In this document: positions 1 through 7,625 of the stretch, piece after piece
How positions within the stretch are numbered: the stretch's first letter is position 1
Layout: every line of letters begins with the position of its first letter
Assembly (NCBI RefSeq): GCF_018917525.1
Contig: NZ_JAHLOS010000023.1
Coordinates: forward strand, 1 to 64,000
Source of the DNA: Enterococcus raffinosus
Lineage (GTDB): Bacteria > Bacillota > Bacilli > Lactobacillales > Enterococcaceae
Direction of reading: 5' to 3'
Length of the DNA: 64,000 bases
Position numbers and translations under genes: made by a program
The notes under the pieces: model-generated
Told to the model about the DNA's origin: nothing
The model's database searches: none
What the model saw: the letters and a program-made list of their open reading frames with translations, nothing else

Positions 1-1
1 G

Positions 2-103
2 AAAGTCATCAAAAGAATCATGTATGGTCGTTGTAGCTTTGAAACGTTAAGGAAAAAGACCATTCAATTAGAATGGATGAGAAAAAAGCGGATTTTCAAC
101 TAA
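2..103 (+). pseudogene. C-terminal remnant of an ISL3-like transposase
   Basis: An open frame runs in from the window edge and ends at TAA 101-103, giving 33 residues that begin KVIKRIMYGR. The VIKRI-x-YG pattern resembles the end of ISL3-family transposases: the intact copy in this window has the comparable LIKRIAFGYRNF. Just downstream, GGTTCTTTCCAGC on the minus strand (about 105-117) looks like an ISL3-type terminal inverted repeat beginning GG. Only the tail is visible, so whether the gene is intact upstream of the window is unknown. The family assignment rests on a short stretch. Confidence 0.5.
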
Positions 104-121
104 CGCTGGAAAGAACCACCT

Positions 122-628
122 TTATCTTGCCACAAACAACAGGAAAGCTTTTACCTTCTCTCCGCTATCCCGATCTATAAGAGATAATGTAGCTCCGGCC
201 CAGTCAACTTCCATGATCTCACCGGGTTTTCTTTTGATCCGCATCGTCGCCTTATGTTTACGAGCATATTCTGTGTAGTACTGACAATAGGTTCGATAAG
301 CATACGGAATCTTGCCTTCGTTTCTGCACCGCGCTTCGTATTCGTAATGCAGGAGAGAGAGCGTGACGTTTGGTTTCGCTAATTCTTGGTGAATGTACTC
401 CAGATCTGGTAACTCGCGGCCTTTGGCTTCTCTTGTTTTAGCAGGGAATAGGGTCTCTGATAACCATGTATCTGTCATCTCTTCAGTCAGCGGACATTCG
501 ATGTCTTTTTCTTCCGCGGTCTTAATAATCTCTGCCACTTTTGGTCTTGAATTTCCGGTACTTGCGGCGATATTCCGCATACTATGACCTTGAAAGTGCA
601 ACTCCAAAATTTTCCGATAATGAAGCAT
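122..628 (-). pseudogene. Truncated IS21-family transposase (istA)
   Basis: The 168-residue product has a normal IstA-like start, with an N-terminal helix-turn-helix containing SMRNIAASTGNSRPKV, and reaches the first part of the integrase core at MEVDWAGATL. It stops at VAR just after AFLLF. Complete IstA proteins are usually well over 300 residues, so most of the DDE catalytic domain is missing, and no istB helper follows. The truncation lies within a few bases of the apparent end of the ISL3-like remnant, which suggests that the second element interrupted this one. The protein is not expected to be active. Confidence 0.8.
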
Positions 629-709
629 AAATAAGAACCTCCTATAAAATGAATTTTCATGACTAAAGCATGAGCCTTCATTATATAAGAGGTTCTATTG
701 ATTTTCTTA

Positions 710-782
710 GTGGTCAATTCTTTCGCCGAAGGTGGCTCATTTTAATGCCGAGGGTGATCATTTTTTATGCAGAGGTGGTCAA
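710..782 (-). repeat. Tandem 21-22 bp repeats at the IS21 end
   Basis: Read on the minus strand, three consecutive units start TTGACCACC (782-761), TGATCACCC (760-740) and TGAGCCACC (739-718), followed by a partial TTGACCAC (717-710). Units are 21-22 bp and share a core TGA-(N)CACC-T-CGGC. Multiple terminal repeats of about this size are typical of IS21-family ends, where they bind the transposase. The outer tip is probably near 795-800. Confidence 0.7.
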
Positions 783-1318
783 TTCTCTATGCCGCCTTCA
801 GTTGTGATTTAAAGGAAAACTAAATTAGTAAGATCGTCAAGAAATTAGTATCGAAAAAAACGACTATCTTGTCACTTCGATCCGTATAACTACTTAAAAA
901 ATTAAAGTAAATTGAGTATGTCTTTTCAAACTAGTTAAGGATATTACTGACGATTTCTTTTCTTGAGATGAAAATAATTTAGATTAGAATGTTATAAGGC
1001 ATAAACCTGTTTGTTTGGTACCTTATTAAACTGATGAGTTCAAGAAATTCTGATTATTTCATTAGGACGAACTTATTGGATATGTAAAATGAATGGATTT
1101 ATTATCCGTTTAAAGTCGAGTTTAATAAAATCATCAAGAGTTCATCCTTCCATTAATAATTTAAGTATAAGGATAAAAACGTATACTGTAAAAATTATAT
1201 GGCTATCTGCTCCAATAATTGATGTATTTTCTCGTATTGAAAAAAGTAGTAATTAAAGTTAGAATGGGCTTTAGTGCAGAAATGCATTATCTTAGAATAT
1301 TCGTAAGGAGATCGATTC
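783..1318. other. Gene-free AT-rich stretch between IS debris and polysaccharide genes
   Basis: No convincing reading frame, RNA gene or repeat is visible. The sequence is strongly AT-rich with many stops in all frames. The promoter of the following glycosyltransferase is presumably near its 3' end, but no clear -35/-10 pair stands out. The ribosome binding site TAAGGAG lies just before 1319. Confidence 0.5.
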
Positions 1319-2104
1319 ATGGAGAAACATACTTTTGTTATTTGCGCCTTTAGGCAGTCTCCTTATTTGGAAGATTGCATTCAATCTTGTATAAATCAAA
1401 ATTCAGTTATTACAGGAGAGTCAAAAGTTATTCTTTATACAAGTACACCTAATGATTATATTATTGACCAGTGTAGAAAGTATAATATTCCATTTTTTGA
1501 AAAAGAAGGTGGAGGAATTGGTAGAGATTGGAATAACGCGCTCTCTTTTGTTCAAACGAAATATGCTACGATTGCTCATCAAGATGACGTATACCTTCCT
1601 GAGTATGGCGAAAAGATTATTAGTGAATTTGAGAAATCAAAGGAATATAATATTGTTTTTTCAGATTATGAAGAAAATGATTCTAACGGGGAAATCAGAA
1701 AACGTGGAATAAATTTGAAAATCAAAACAATTGCATTAACATTGATGTTTCTTTTTAAAAATAAGAGATATCAAAGAAGAATTTATTCTTTCGGTAATTT
1801 TATTTCTTGCCCTGCTGTTTCATATAATCTTGAGCGATTAAAACATTTTCGCTTTAATGAACAACTAAAAATGACTTTGGATTGGGATGCTTGGGAGCGA
1901 ATTATGAAATTACCAGGGAAGATTGGCTTTGTCAAAGATAAGTTAATGTATCATCGAATTCATGAAGACTCTGAAACGACAAATAATACAAAAGATCAGA
2001 CGAGAGAGTTAGAGGAATTTGATATGTACAAACGCTACTGGGGCCCAACAATAGCAAGATTTTTGATGCGCTTTTATGTATTGAACCAAAAAAGCAATCA
2101 GTGA
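1319..2104 (+). CDS. Family 2 glycosyltransferase
   Basis: The 261-residue protein has the GT-A fold pattern of GT2 enzymes: an N-terminal FVICAFRQSPYLEDCI nucleotide-binding strand, a QDD motif at residues 88-90 that would coordinate the metal of the sugar nucleotide, and a C-terminal LDWDAWERI segment common in this group. It has no membrane segment and is probably a peripheral cytoplasmic enzyme adding a sugar to a lipid-linked polysaccharide unit. The start is supported by AAGGAG about 8 bases upstream. It opens a run of polysaccharide genes with a further GT2 26 bases on. Donor and acceptor sugars cannot be read from the sequence. Confidence 0.85.
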   Translation: MEKHTFVICAFRQSPYLEDCIQSCINQNSVITGESKVILYTSTPNDYIIDQCRKYNIPFFEKEGGGIGRDWNNALSFVQTKYATIAHQDDVYLPEYGEKIISEFEKSKEYNIVFSDYEENDSNGEIRKRGINLKIKTIALTLMFLFKNKRYQRRIYSFGNFISCPAVSYNLERLKHFRFNEQLKMTLDWDAWERIMKLPGKIGFVKDKLMYHRIHEDSETTNNTKDQTRELEEFDMYKRYWGPTIARFLMRFYVLNQKSNQ

Positions 2105-2129
2105 TAAAAAATTGATAAGGATGAAAAAA

Positions 2130-2870
2130 ATGGATTCGATTAAAATATTATTAATCATACCAGCGTATAACGAATCTGAAGGTATTTTGGACGTAATTCA
2201 AAAAGTAGATTCTTATAGGGCAAAATGTGATTATTATTTAGATTATATTGTAATTAACGATGGTTCTACAGATAACGAGGAAGAGATCTTGAAAAAAAAT
2301 GATATCAACCATGTGGAATTAATTCAAAATCTAGGAATTGGTGGAGCAGTTCAAACAGGATACCTGTATGCATTCGAGAAAGATTATGATATAGCTATTC
2401 AGTATGATGGTGATGGACAACATGACATTGAATCTCTACCTAATTTAATTGAACCAATTCTCAAAAATGAGGCGGATTTTACAGTTGGCTCCCGGTTTGT
2501 TAGAAATAGTACATCTAAGTTTAAATCTTCTAGTGCACGTCAGTTAGGAATAAAATTTTTGTCTTCCTTAATAAAATTTTTATCTGGAGTAGAAATTAAA
2601 GATGTTACAAGTGGTTATCGAGCAGGAAATAAAAGAGTTATCAAACAGTTTGTAGATCGTTATCCAAGTAAATATCCTGAACCTGAAAGTTACATGCATT
2701 TGCTTGCACATAAAGTTCGTATCAAAGAAGTTGGAGTGAATATGTTTGAACGAGAAACTGGTGAATCGAGTATTAAGTTAATAAGTGCAATTAATTACAT
2801 GGTTACCGTTTCTTTATCAATACTATTTGCTACAATAATTGGAAAGAGGGAAAATAAAAATGCCACTTAG
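2130..2870 (+). CDS. Family 2 glycosyltransferase (dolichol-phosphate-mannose-synthase-like)
   Basis: This is a GT2 enzyme with PAYNESEG at residues 11-18, NDGSTD near 43-48 and a DXD-type DGDGQHD at 93-99. Its C-terminus ends in one hydrophobic stretch (about 220-240). The overall shape matches enzymes that load sugars onto polyprenyl phosphate or extend lipid-linked chains. I chose ATG 2130 because AAGG at 2117-2120 is well spaced. In-frame TTG 2112 and ATG 2121 are alternatives. The stop overlaps the next gene by 11 bases, so the two are translationally coupled. The sugar is unknown. Confidence 0.85.
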   Translation: MDSIKILLIIPAYNESEGILDVIQKVDSYRAKCDYYLDYIVINDGSTDNEEEILKKNDINHVELIQNLGIGGAVQTGYLYAFEKDYDIAIQYDGDGQHDIESLPNLIEPILKNEADFTVGSRFVRNSTSKFKSSSARQLGIKFLSSLIKFLSGVEIKDVTSGYRAGNKRVIKQFVDRYPSKYPEPESYMHLLAHKVRIKEVGVNMFERETGESSIKLISAINYMVTVSLSILFATIIGKRENKNAT

Positions 2871-3234
2871 ACTTCAGATTATCGCTATTATTCTTGCTAT
2901 AGGTTTCCTTATCTTTACAGTAAGGTTAATTCGCAAAGGAAATGCTGAAATTCGACAAATGGGTAAGTGGCTTGCAGTTTCAGTTATTTTGGTTGTAGGA
3001 GCCCTGTTTCCAGGATTAGGAAATGAGATAGCCCATTTTTTTGAAATTACAACTTTAACGTCATTAGCCCTATTTATTACGACTGCAATTTTGATAGTTT
3101 TCTCTTTAACTATGCATATTTCATTAATCAATAGAGAGAGGGAGAATAAAAAATTGATTCAAGAAGTTTCTTTAATGAAAAAAGAAATTTATGATTTACA
3201 GAAACATCTTAGCAAAGAGAAAAATTCAGAATAA
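2860..3234 (+). CDS. DUF2304 family membrane protein
   Basis: A small protein of 124 residues with three predicted membrane segments (about 4-22, 36-53 and 62-85), followed by a charged C-terminal helix (about 90-120) likely to form a coiled coil. The arrangement and the LFPGLGNEIAHF motif fit DUF2304, a family commonly next to GT2 genes of the type found immediately upstream. ATG 2860 is preceded by GAAAGAGGG. The 11-base overlap with the glycosyltransferase suggests the two act together at the membrane. This is inference from context, since the family has no firm biochemical role that I know of. Confidence 0.75.
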   Translation: MPLRLQIIAIILAIGFLIFTVRLIRKGNAEIRQMGKWLAVSVILVVGALFPGLGNEIAHFFEITTLTSLALFITTAILIVFSLTMHISLINRERENKKLIQEVSLMKKEIYDLQKHLSKEKNSE

Positions 3235-3402
3235 AATTTCAAAGTCATTGTCCAATAGGGAGTCAAATTTTCTTAGTGTGTTTTATTTTATAAGAGTAAG
3301 TTATATTTATTTCTGCTTAGAAATGCAATATTGACTGTTTACCTATATTGATTAGCTGTCCAATTTAATTTAAATTTTAATAGGAAGTAAAGAGGTTTAA
3401 CA

Positions 3403-4311
3403 ATGAAAAAAGTAGCAATACTTATGTCAACCTATAATGGAGAACGATATATTGAAGAACAATTACAAAGTATCATAAATCAAACTTATGAGAACATAGA
3501 TATTTACATACGAGATGATTGCTCTACTGATGGTACAGTAAAAATTATTGAAAAATATACTTCTTGTAAAAACTTACACTTTATAAAGGGTGTTAAGAAC
3601 ATGGGGTATCCAGAGGGATTTTATTATTTGATGTCTCAAGAAATTGAGGCCGATTACTTTAGTTTTAGTGATCAAGATGATGTATGGGAGCCTCAAAAAA
3701 TTGAAAGAGCTGTTCAAAGCTTAGAGAAGTTAAACCAAGATATTCCATTATTATATTTTTCGGCATATGAGCTTTGTGATCAGTACTTGAAACCTATTAA
3801 GGTACTACCCAATATTAATTTTGAACCAAGTTTTAGAAATTCCTTATTTCAATGTTTAGCCTTAGGATATACTATGGTAATGAATAATAAGGCCAAAGAT
3901 ATTTGTGTCACTAAAAGATCTATCAAAACAATTTCTAAAGATGTTTGGATTGGTATGATCTGTTCCGGATTAGGTGAAATAATTTTTGATCGGAGAAGTT
4001 GCGCTAAATATAGACGTAATGATGGCGCCTTTTCTATTAGTGATACTAATTTTTTAGTAGTTCAAAAAGAACGTTTCTATAAATTATTTAAAGGTAATGG
4101 ATTTGACAATATAACTAAGCTTTTATCAGAGTTTTATGAAGTTTTTTCTGAGGATTTATCACTTGAAAGAAAAAAAGAGTTAGAGCTATTTTTGCCTGGA
4201 AAGTACAAAATTCGAAAAACAATTAAAAAAATATTTTATCCCAATAGATTACGATACTCTCTTATAGACGAGATTATGTTAAGATTCATGTTTTTGTTAG
4301 GCAGGCTTTAG
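3403..4311 (+). CDS. Family 2 glycosyltransferase (rhamnosyltransferase-like)
   Basis: The 302-residue protein starts VAILMSTYNGERYIEEQ, has RDDCSTDGT at 37-45 and SDQDDVWEP at 89-97. That set is characteristic of GT2 enzymes of rhamnose-containing cell-wall and exopolysaccharides (RgpB/WsaF-like). It has no membrane span and would act on the cytoplasmic face of the membrane. It stands 168 bases after the DUF2304 gene with its own site AGAGG upstream. A rhamnosyl donor is plausible because enterococcal wall polysaccharides are rhamnose-rich, but the substrate is inferred. Confidence 0.82.
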   Translation: MKKVAILMSTYNGERYIEEQLQSIINQTYENIDIYIRDDCSTDGTVKIIEKYTSCKNLHFIKGVKNMGYPEGFYYLMSQEIEADYFSFSDQDDVWEPQKIERAVQSLEKLNQDIPLLYFSAYELCDQYLKPIKVLPNINFEPSFRNSLFQCLALGYTMVMNNKAKDICVTKRSIKTISKDVWIGMICSGLGEIIFDRRSCAKYRRNDGAFSISDTNFLVVQKERFYKLFKGNGFDNITKLLSEFYEVFSEDLSLERKKELELFLPGKYKIRKTIKKIFYPNRLRYSLIDEIMLRFMFLLGRL

Positions 4312-4773
4312 ATGAGAGGGAGATTCATTAATATTGATGAGCGCCATTTTATTTATCTGAACTTTAACTATAGATTCTTTTGTAGTGAAGCACAAACGTT
4401 ATATTATGACCATTTTAAGTAATTATTTCTAATCTAATCAGTTTAATGCAAAATTAATTTGATAAAGGAATTGGATTTTTTTTATAAAATCTAGTATTTT
4501 TGGAAAAGAAAAATTGTGGATTTTAATTAAAGTTTAGATTTGAGGTTATGCGAATGGTTAATTTTTCGCACCTTAATCAAACATATGGATTCTGATTTTA
4601 TGAGTAACGAATATTTAAGTTTGAATAGTCAAATAATAGAGGCTATCAAATTAGAAATTTACCATCACTATTTATTTTAATTAAAAGTCATGCAAAGGTT
4701 AGGAATTTAGGAAGCCTATTTGGTTATTTACTTAGTTTTTAAATTTATTAAAGAATAAATAATTTAGATAAGG
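4312..4773. other. Gene-free AT-rich gap inside the polysaccharide locus
   Basis: About 460 bases without a convincing gene. A short open stretch after 4335, reading DERHFIYLNFNYRFF, ends at TAA near 4420 but has no start with a ribosome binding site and no recognisable family. It may be decayed coding sequence. The rest is AT-rich with stops in all frames. The licD promoter presumably lies in the last 100 bases. Confidence 0.4.
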
Positions 4774-4785
4774 ATGAATGATCTA

Positions 4786-5631
4786 ATGCTATATGAAACA
4801 TATGATGAAGAAACTTTAAAACAATTACAACAGATCGAACTAGGTATACTAAAGGAGTTTGATAAACTGTGTGATGAATATGGATTAGATTATTTTTTGA
4901 TTGGAGGATCAGCAATCGGTGCAATTAGACATCAGGGAATTATTCCTTGGGATGACGATATTGATGTAGGAATGAATAGAGAAGACTATGATAAATTTAT
5001 TAAAATAGCTAAACAAGATTTTTCAGATAAATATACAGTAGTTAACAACGAAACAAATCCTAATTTTCCTTTGATGAATACTCGTTGGGGGTTAAATGGG
5101 ACTAAATTTAAAACTAAGGATCTAAAGAATGTACCAGGGGATTTTGGAATTTTTTTAGATATTTTTTGTTTTGACAACATTCCTGATGATGAAGGAAAGA
5201 TGAAAGTGCAAGCAACTTTAGCATGGCTTTATGGAAAACTACTAGTATTGAGTGTGGTAGACCAACCTGTTTTATATATTGATGGATGGAAAAAACAATT
5301 TGTTTTATTGATGTGTAAGTGTGTACATATTATATTCAAATTCTTAAATTTAAAACCGACTTTCTTTTATAAGAAAGCTAAGAAATATATGCTTAAATAT
5401 CAATATGAAGAAACGGAAAGAATGGCCTATATGTTCGAACCACAGAGATATATAAGCGTTGCTTATAAAAAAGATGTCTATCCAACAAGGAAAATGAAGT
5501 TTGAAACTTTTGAGGCAAAAGTTCCGAATAAAATAGAAGGATTTTTAGAAAAAAGATACGGAGATTATCTGACATTACCACCAGAAGAGAAAAGACATAA
5601 TCATCCGCCTTTTGAATTGAAATTTAAATAA
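4786..5631 (+). CDS. LicD family phosphotransferase
   Basis: LicD-type nucleotidyltransferase-fold protein with the family signature: GGSAIGAIRH at residues 40-49 and WDDDIDVG at 55-62, the acidic cluster that binds metal. LicD enzymes move phosphocholine or other phospho-alcohols from a CDP donor to a glycan, decorating teichoic acid or polysaccharide. In enterococci, LicD-like genes sit in wall-polysaccharide loci. The 281-residue length is normal. ATG 4786 is preceded by AAGGATG with 9-base spacing; ATG 4774 is also in frame but has no spaced ribosome site. The group transferred is not known. Confidence 0.85.
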   Translation: MLYETYDEETLKQLQQIELGILKEFDKLCDEYGLDYFLIGGSAIGAIRHQGIIPWDDDIDVGMNREDYDKFIKIAKQDFSDKYTVVNNETNPNFPLMNTRWGLNGTKFKTKDLKNVPGDFGIFLDIFCFDNIPDDEGKMKVQATLAWLYGKLLVLSVVDQPVLYIDGWKKQFVLLMCKCVHIIFKFLNLKPTFFYKKAKKYMLKYQYEETERMAYMFEPQRYISVAYKKDVYPTRKMKFETFEAKVPNKIEGFLEKRYGDYLTLPPEEKRHNHPPFELKFK

Positions 5632-5745
5632 TTGAAAAAATATTTCTTATAATGTTTTACTGTTAGATCTTGTAATTGTGGCGAACTTTACAAGGAGTAG
5701 TTCAAATTGATAGCAAGACAGAAAAGTTTCTTATGAGGTGTTTTA

Positions 5746-7161
5746 TTGAAAAATAGAAGTATAATGTGGAATTTTTTTTATCAGGCAAGTTACCAGCTTT
5801 TAGTTGTAATGCTACCTGTAATAACAGTACCAATAGTTTCTAGAGCATTACAGCCTGAAGGTATTGGTACTTGGAATTATGTTAGTTCCATAGTGAGTTA
5901 CTTTACATTAGTCGCAGGACTAGGTTTATCTAGTTATGGCGTACGAGAGATTGCTTTTGTTCGCGATGACAAACATCAGTTATCGCGAAAGTTTTGGGAA
6001 ATTCAAGGATTCAATCTATTTTTTTCAAGTTTTGTTTTTATTATATATATAATATATGCTCTGCTATCTCCTTACAAAGTATTGTTTTTACTTCAAGCAA
6101 TGGTTGTTTTTGCAACACTGTTAGATATATCTTGGTTTTTTCAAGGCATTGAAGATTTTAAAAGAATATCCCTTATTAATACATTAGTAAAAATCATGAC
6201 TTTAATTCTAACGGTTTTATTAGTAAGAGAAAAAAATGATTTGAATGCCTATGTTGGTATTATTGGGTTGAGCTCTTTGGCTTCTGGGCTAGCGTTTTGG
6301 ATTTTTATTCGAGGTAAAATTAAATGGATAAAAGTTTCTCCTAAAGAGATGCTCGCTCATTTCAAACCAGCTTTGAGTTTTTTCATTGTTAAGGCAGCCG
6401 CTACATTATTCAATAATTTGAACAAAACTATTTTAGGTATTATGACAACCATGAGCCTAGTGGGGATGTTCTCCAATTCATTGGTGATGATCATGTTGAT
6501 AACTGCAATTGTGAACTCATTAAATACTGTTTTATTGCCAAGAATGTCTTCCCTTCAGAAAGAAAATCAAGAAAGTGAAATGATAGATTTACTGGGAAAA
6601 GCGATTGATATACAAGTATTTATGGCATCAGGTTGTATGTTCATTACTTTGGGAATAATTCGCGGAGTAGTAGAATTATTTCTGGGCTCCAGTTTTATAG
6701 ATGTTACACATATTGTACCTATTCTTGTACCAGTTATGTTGCTTTCCTCTATTGAGCAAGCAATTGCAAATATGTACCTTGTCCCTAAAAATAAAATGAA
6801 ATCATATACAAGATCAATAATAATAGCTACTCTGATTAATGTTCTTTTGTGTTTTGTTTTGATACCCCGATTAGGAGCGCATGGGGCGGCCTTCAGTTAC
6901 ACTGCAGGTCAACTTTATTTAGCTTTGTCTAGAGTAACTGTGTTAATTCGGGATACAACATATAGATTCAATTTCGAAAATTTATTTCTATGTTTCCTAT
7001 CAGGTTCAGTAGCTCTTTTTGCAATTAAGATTATTTCTAGCGTAAATTTGAACATCTTTATGCTTACTTTTTTACAAGGTCTTGTAGGTTTAACAGTTTA
7101 TATTTTGTTTACTTTTCTTCTTCATGTTAATCCTATGGTTAACGTGTTAAAGCAAAAATAG
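5746..7161 (+). CDS. Wzx-type polysaccharide flippase (MOP superfamily)
   Basis: A 471-residue integral membrane protein with about 12-14 hydrophobic segments. Its N-terminus (SYQLLVVMLPVITVPIVSRA, then GIGTWNY) is typical of O-antigen/teichoic-acid translocases of the PST/MOP group. It would flip the lipid-linked repeat unit made by the upstream transferases to the outer face. The start is TTG 5746, with GAGGTG five bases before it. No Wzy-type polymerase is visible beside it, so that gene, if present, lies before the window or elsewhere. Confidence 0.87.
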   Translation: MKNRSIMWNFFYQASYQLLVVMLPVITVPIVSRALQPEGIGTWNYVSSIVSYFTLVAGLGLSSYGVREIAFVRDDKHQLSRKFWEIQGFNLFFSSFVFIIYIIYALLSPYKVLFLLQAMVVFATLLDISWFFQGIEDFKRISLINTLVKIMTLILTVLLVREKNDLNAYVGIIGLSSLASGLAFWIFIRGKIKWIKVSPKEMLAHFKPALSFFIVKAAATLFNNLNKTILGIMTTMSLVGMFSNSLVMIMLITAIVNSLNTVLLPRMSSLQKENQESEMIDLLGKAIDIQVFMASGCMFITLGIIRGVVELFLGSSFIDVTHIVPILVPVMLLSSIEQAIANMYLVPKNKMKSYTRSIIIATLINVLLCFVLIPRLGAHGAAFSYTAGQLYLALSRVTVLIRDTTYRFNFENLFLCFLSGSVALFAIKIISSVNLNIFMLTFLQGLVGLTVYILFTFLLHVNPMVNVLKQK

Positions 7162-7582
7162 CCAAGCTTTATGGGGTTTAAACTTTTGTTTAATTCTTTC
7201 TAATCTTTTTAGAGTTTTATTTCTAATATAATGACAGCTCAGTTCATTTGAGATTTAATACAGTGAATAATTCCTAACGTATTTTTATTATAATGATTAA
7301 TCGTACGGATGCGTTGCAATTTATTCTTTTTTTAAATCTAAAATTATGTAAAATACGTTCTAAGTTTTGGTGCACGAAAAGCTATAAAAGTTAAAAGTGA
7401 GTGTGTGATATTTGAAAGTTATCACATCGATTTTCTTTTACGTATGTATTTGTGCGAGTTTCAATGATCTGATAATAAACGATTTTGAGTTCCTAACTTT
7501 TCTGATATTTGTAACTAAATAGAAATACTATATATTTCCTTAACTAAATAAATTTTACATTTCCCTCCTCTTTCATTTCATG
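7162..7582. other. Gene-free gap after the flippase
   Basis: No gene is seen. It holds a weak terminator-like hairpin at 7404-7426 and, at its end, the promoter region of mltG. The remainder is AT-rich and featureless. Confidence 0.45.
7404..7440 (+). terminator. Possible terminator of the polysaccharide locus
   Basis: Seven-base arms TGTGATA (7404-7410) and TATCACA (7420-7426) enclose a 9-base loop and are followed by TCGATTTTCTTTT. The stem is AT-rich and weak, so this is tentative. Confidence 0.35.
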
Positions 7583-7588
7583 TATAAT
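7583..7588 (+). promoter_or_regulatory. -10 element of the mltG promoter
   Basis: A perfect TATAAT lies 38 bases before the mltG start. No good -35 is found at 16-18 bases: the nearest TTTACA (7554-7559) is 23 bases away. The assignment therefore rests on the -10 alone. Confidence 0.45.
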
Positions 7589-7625
7589 GGTTTAAGTTAT
7601 GACATGAAGTAAGGAGGAGTTGTTT

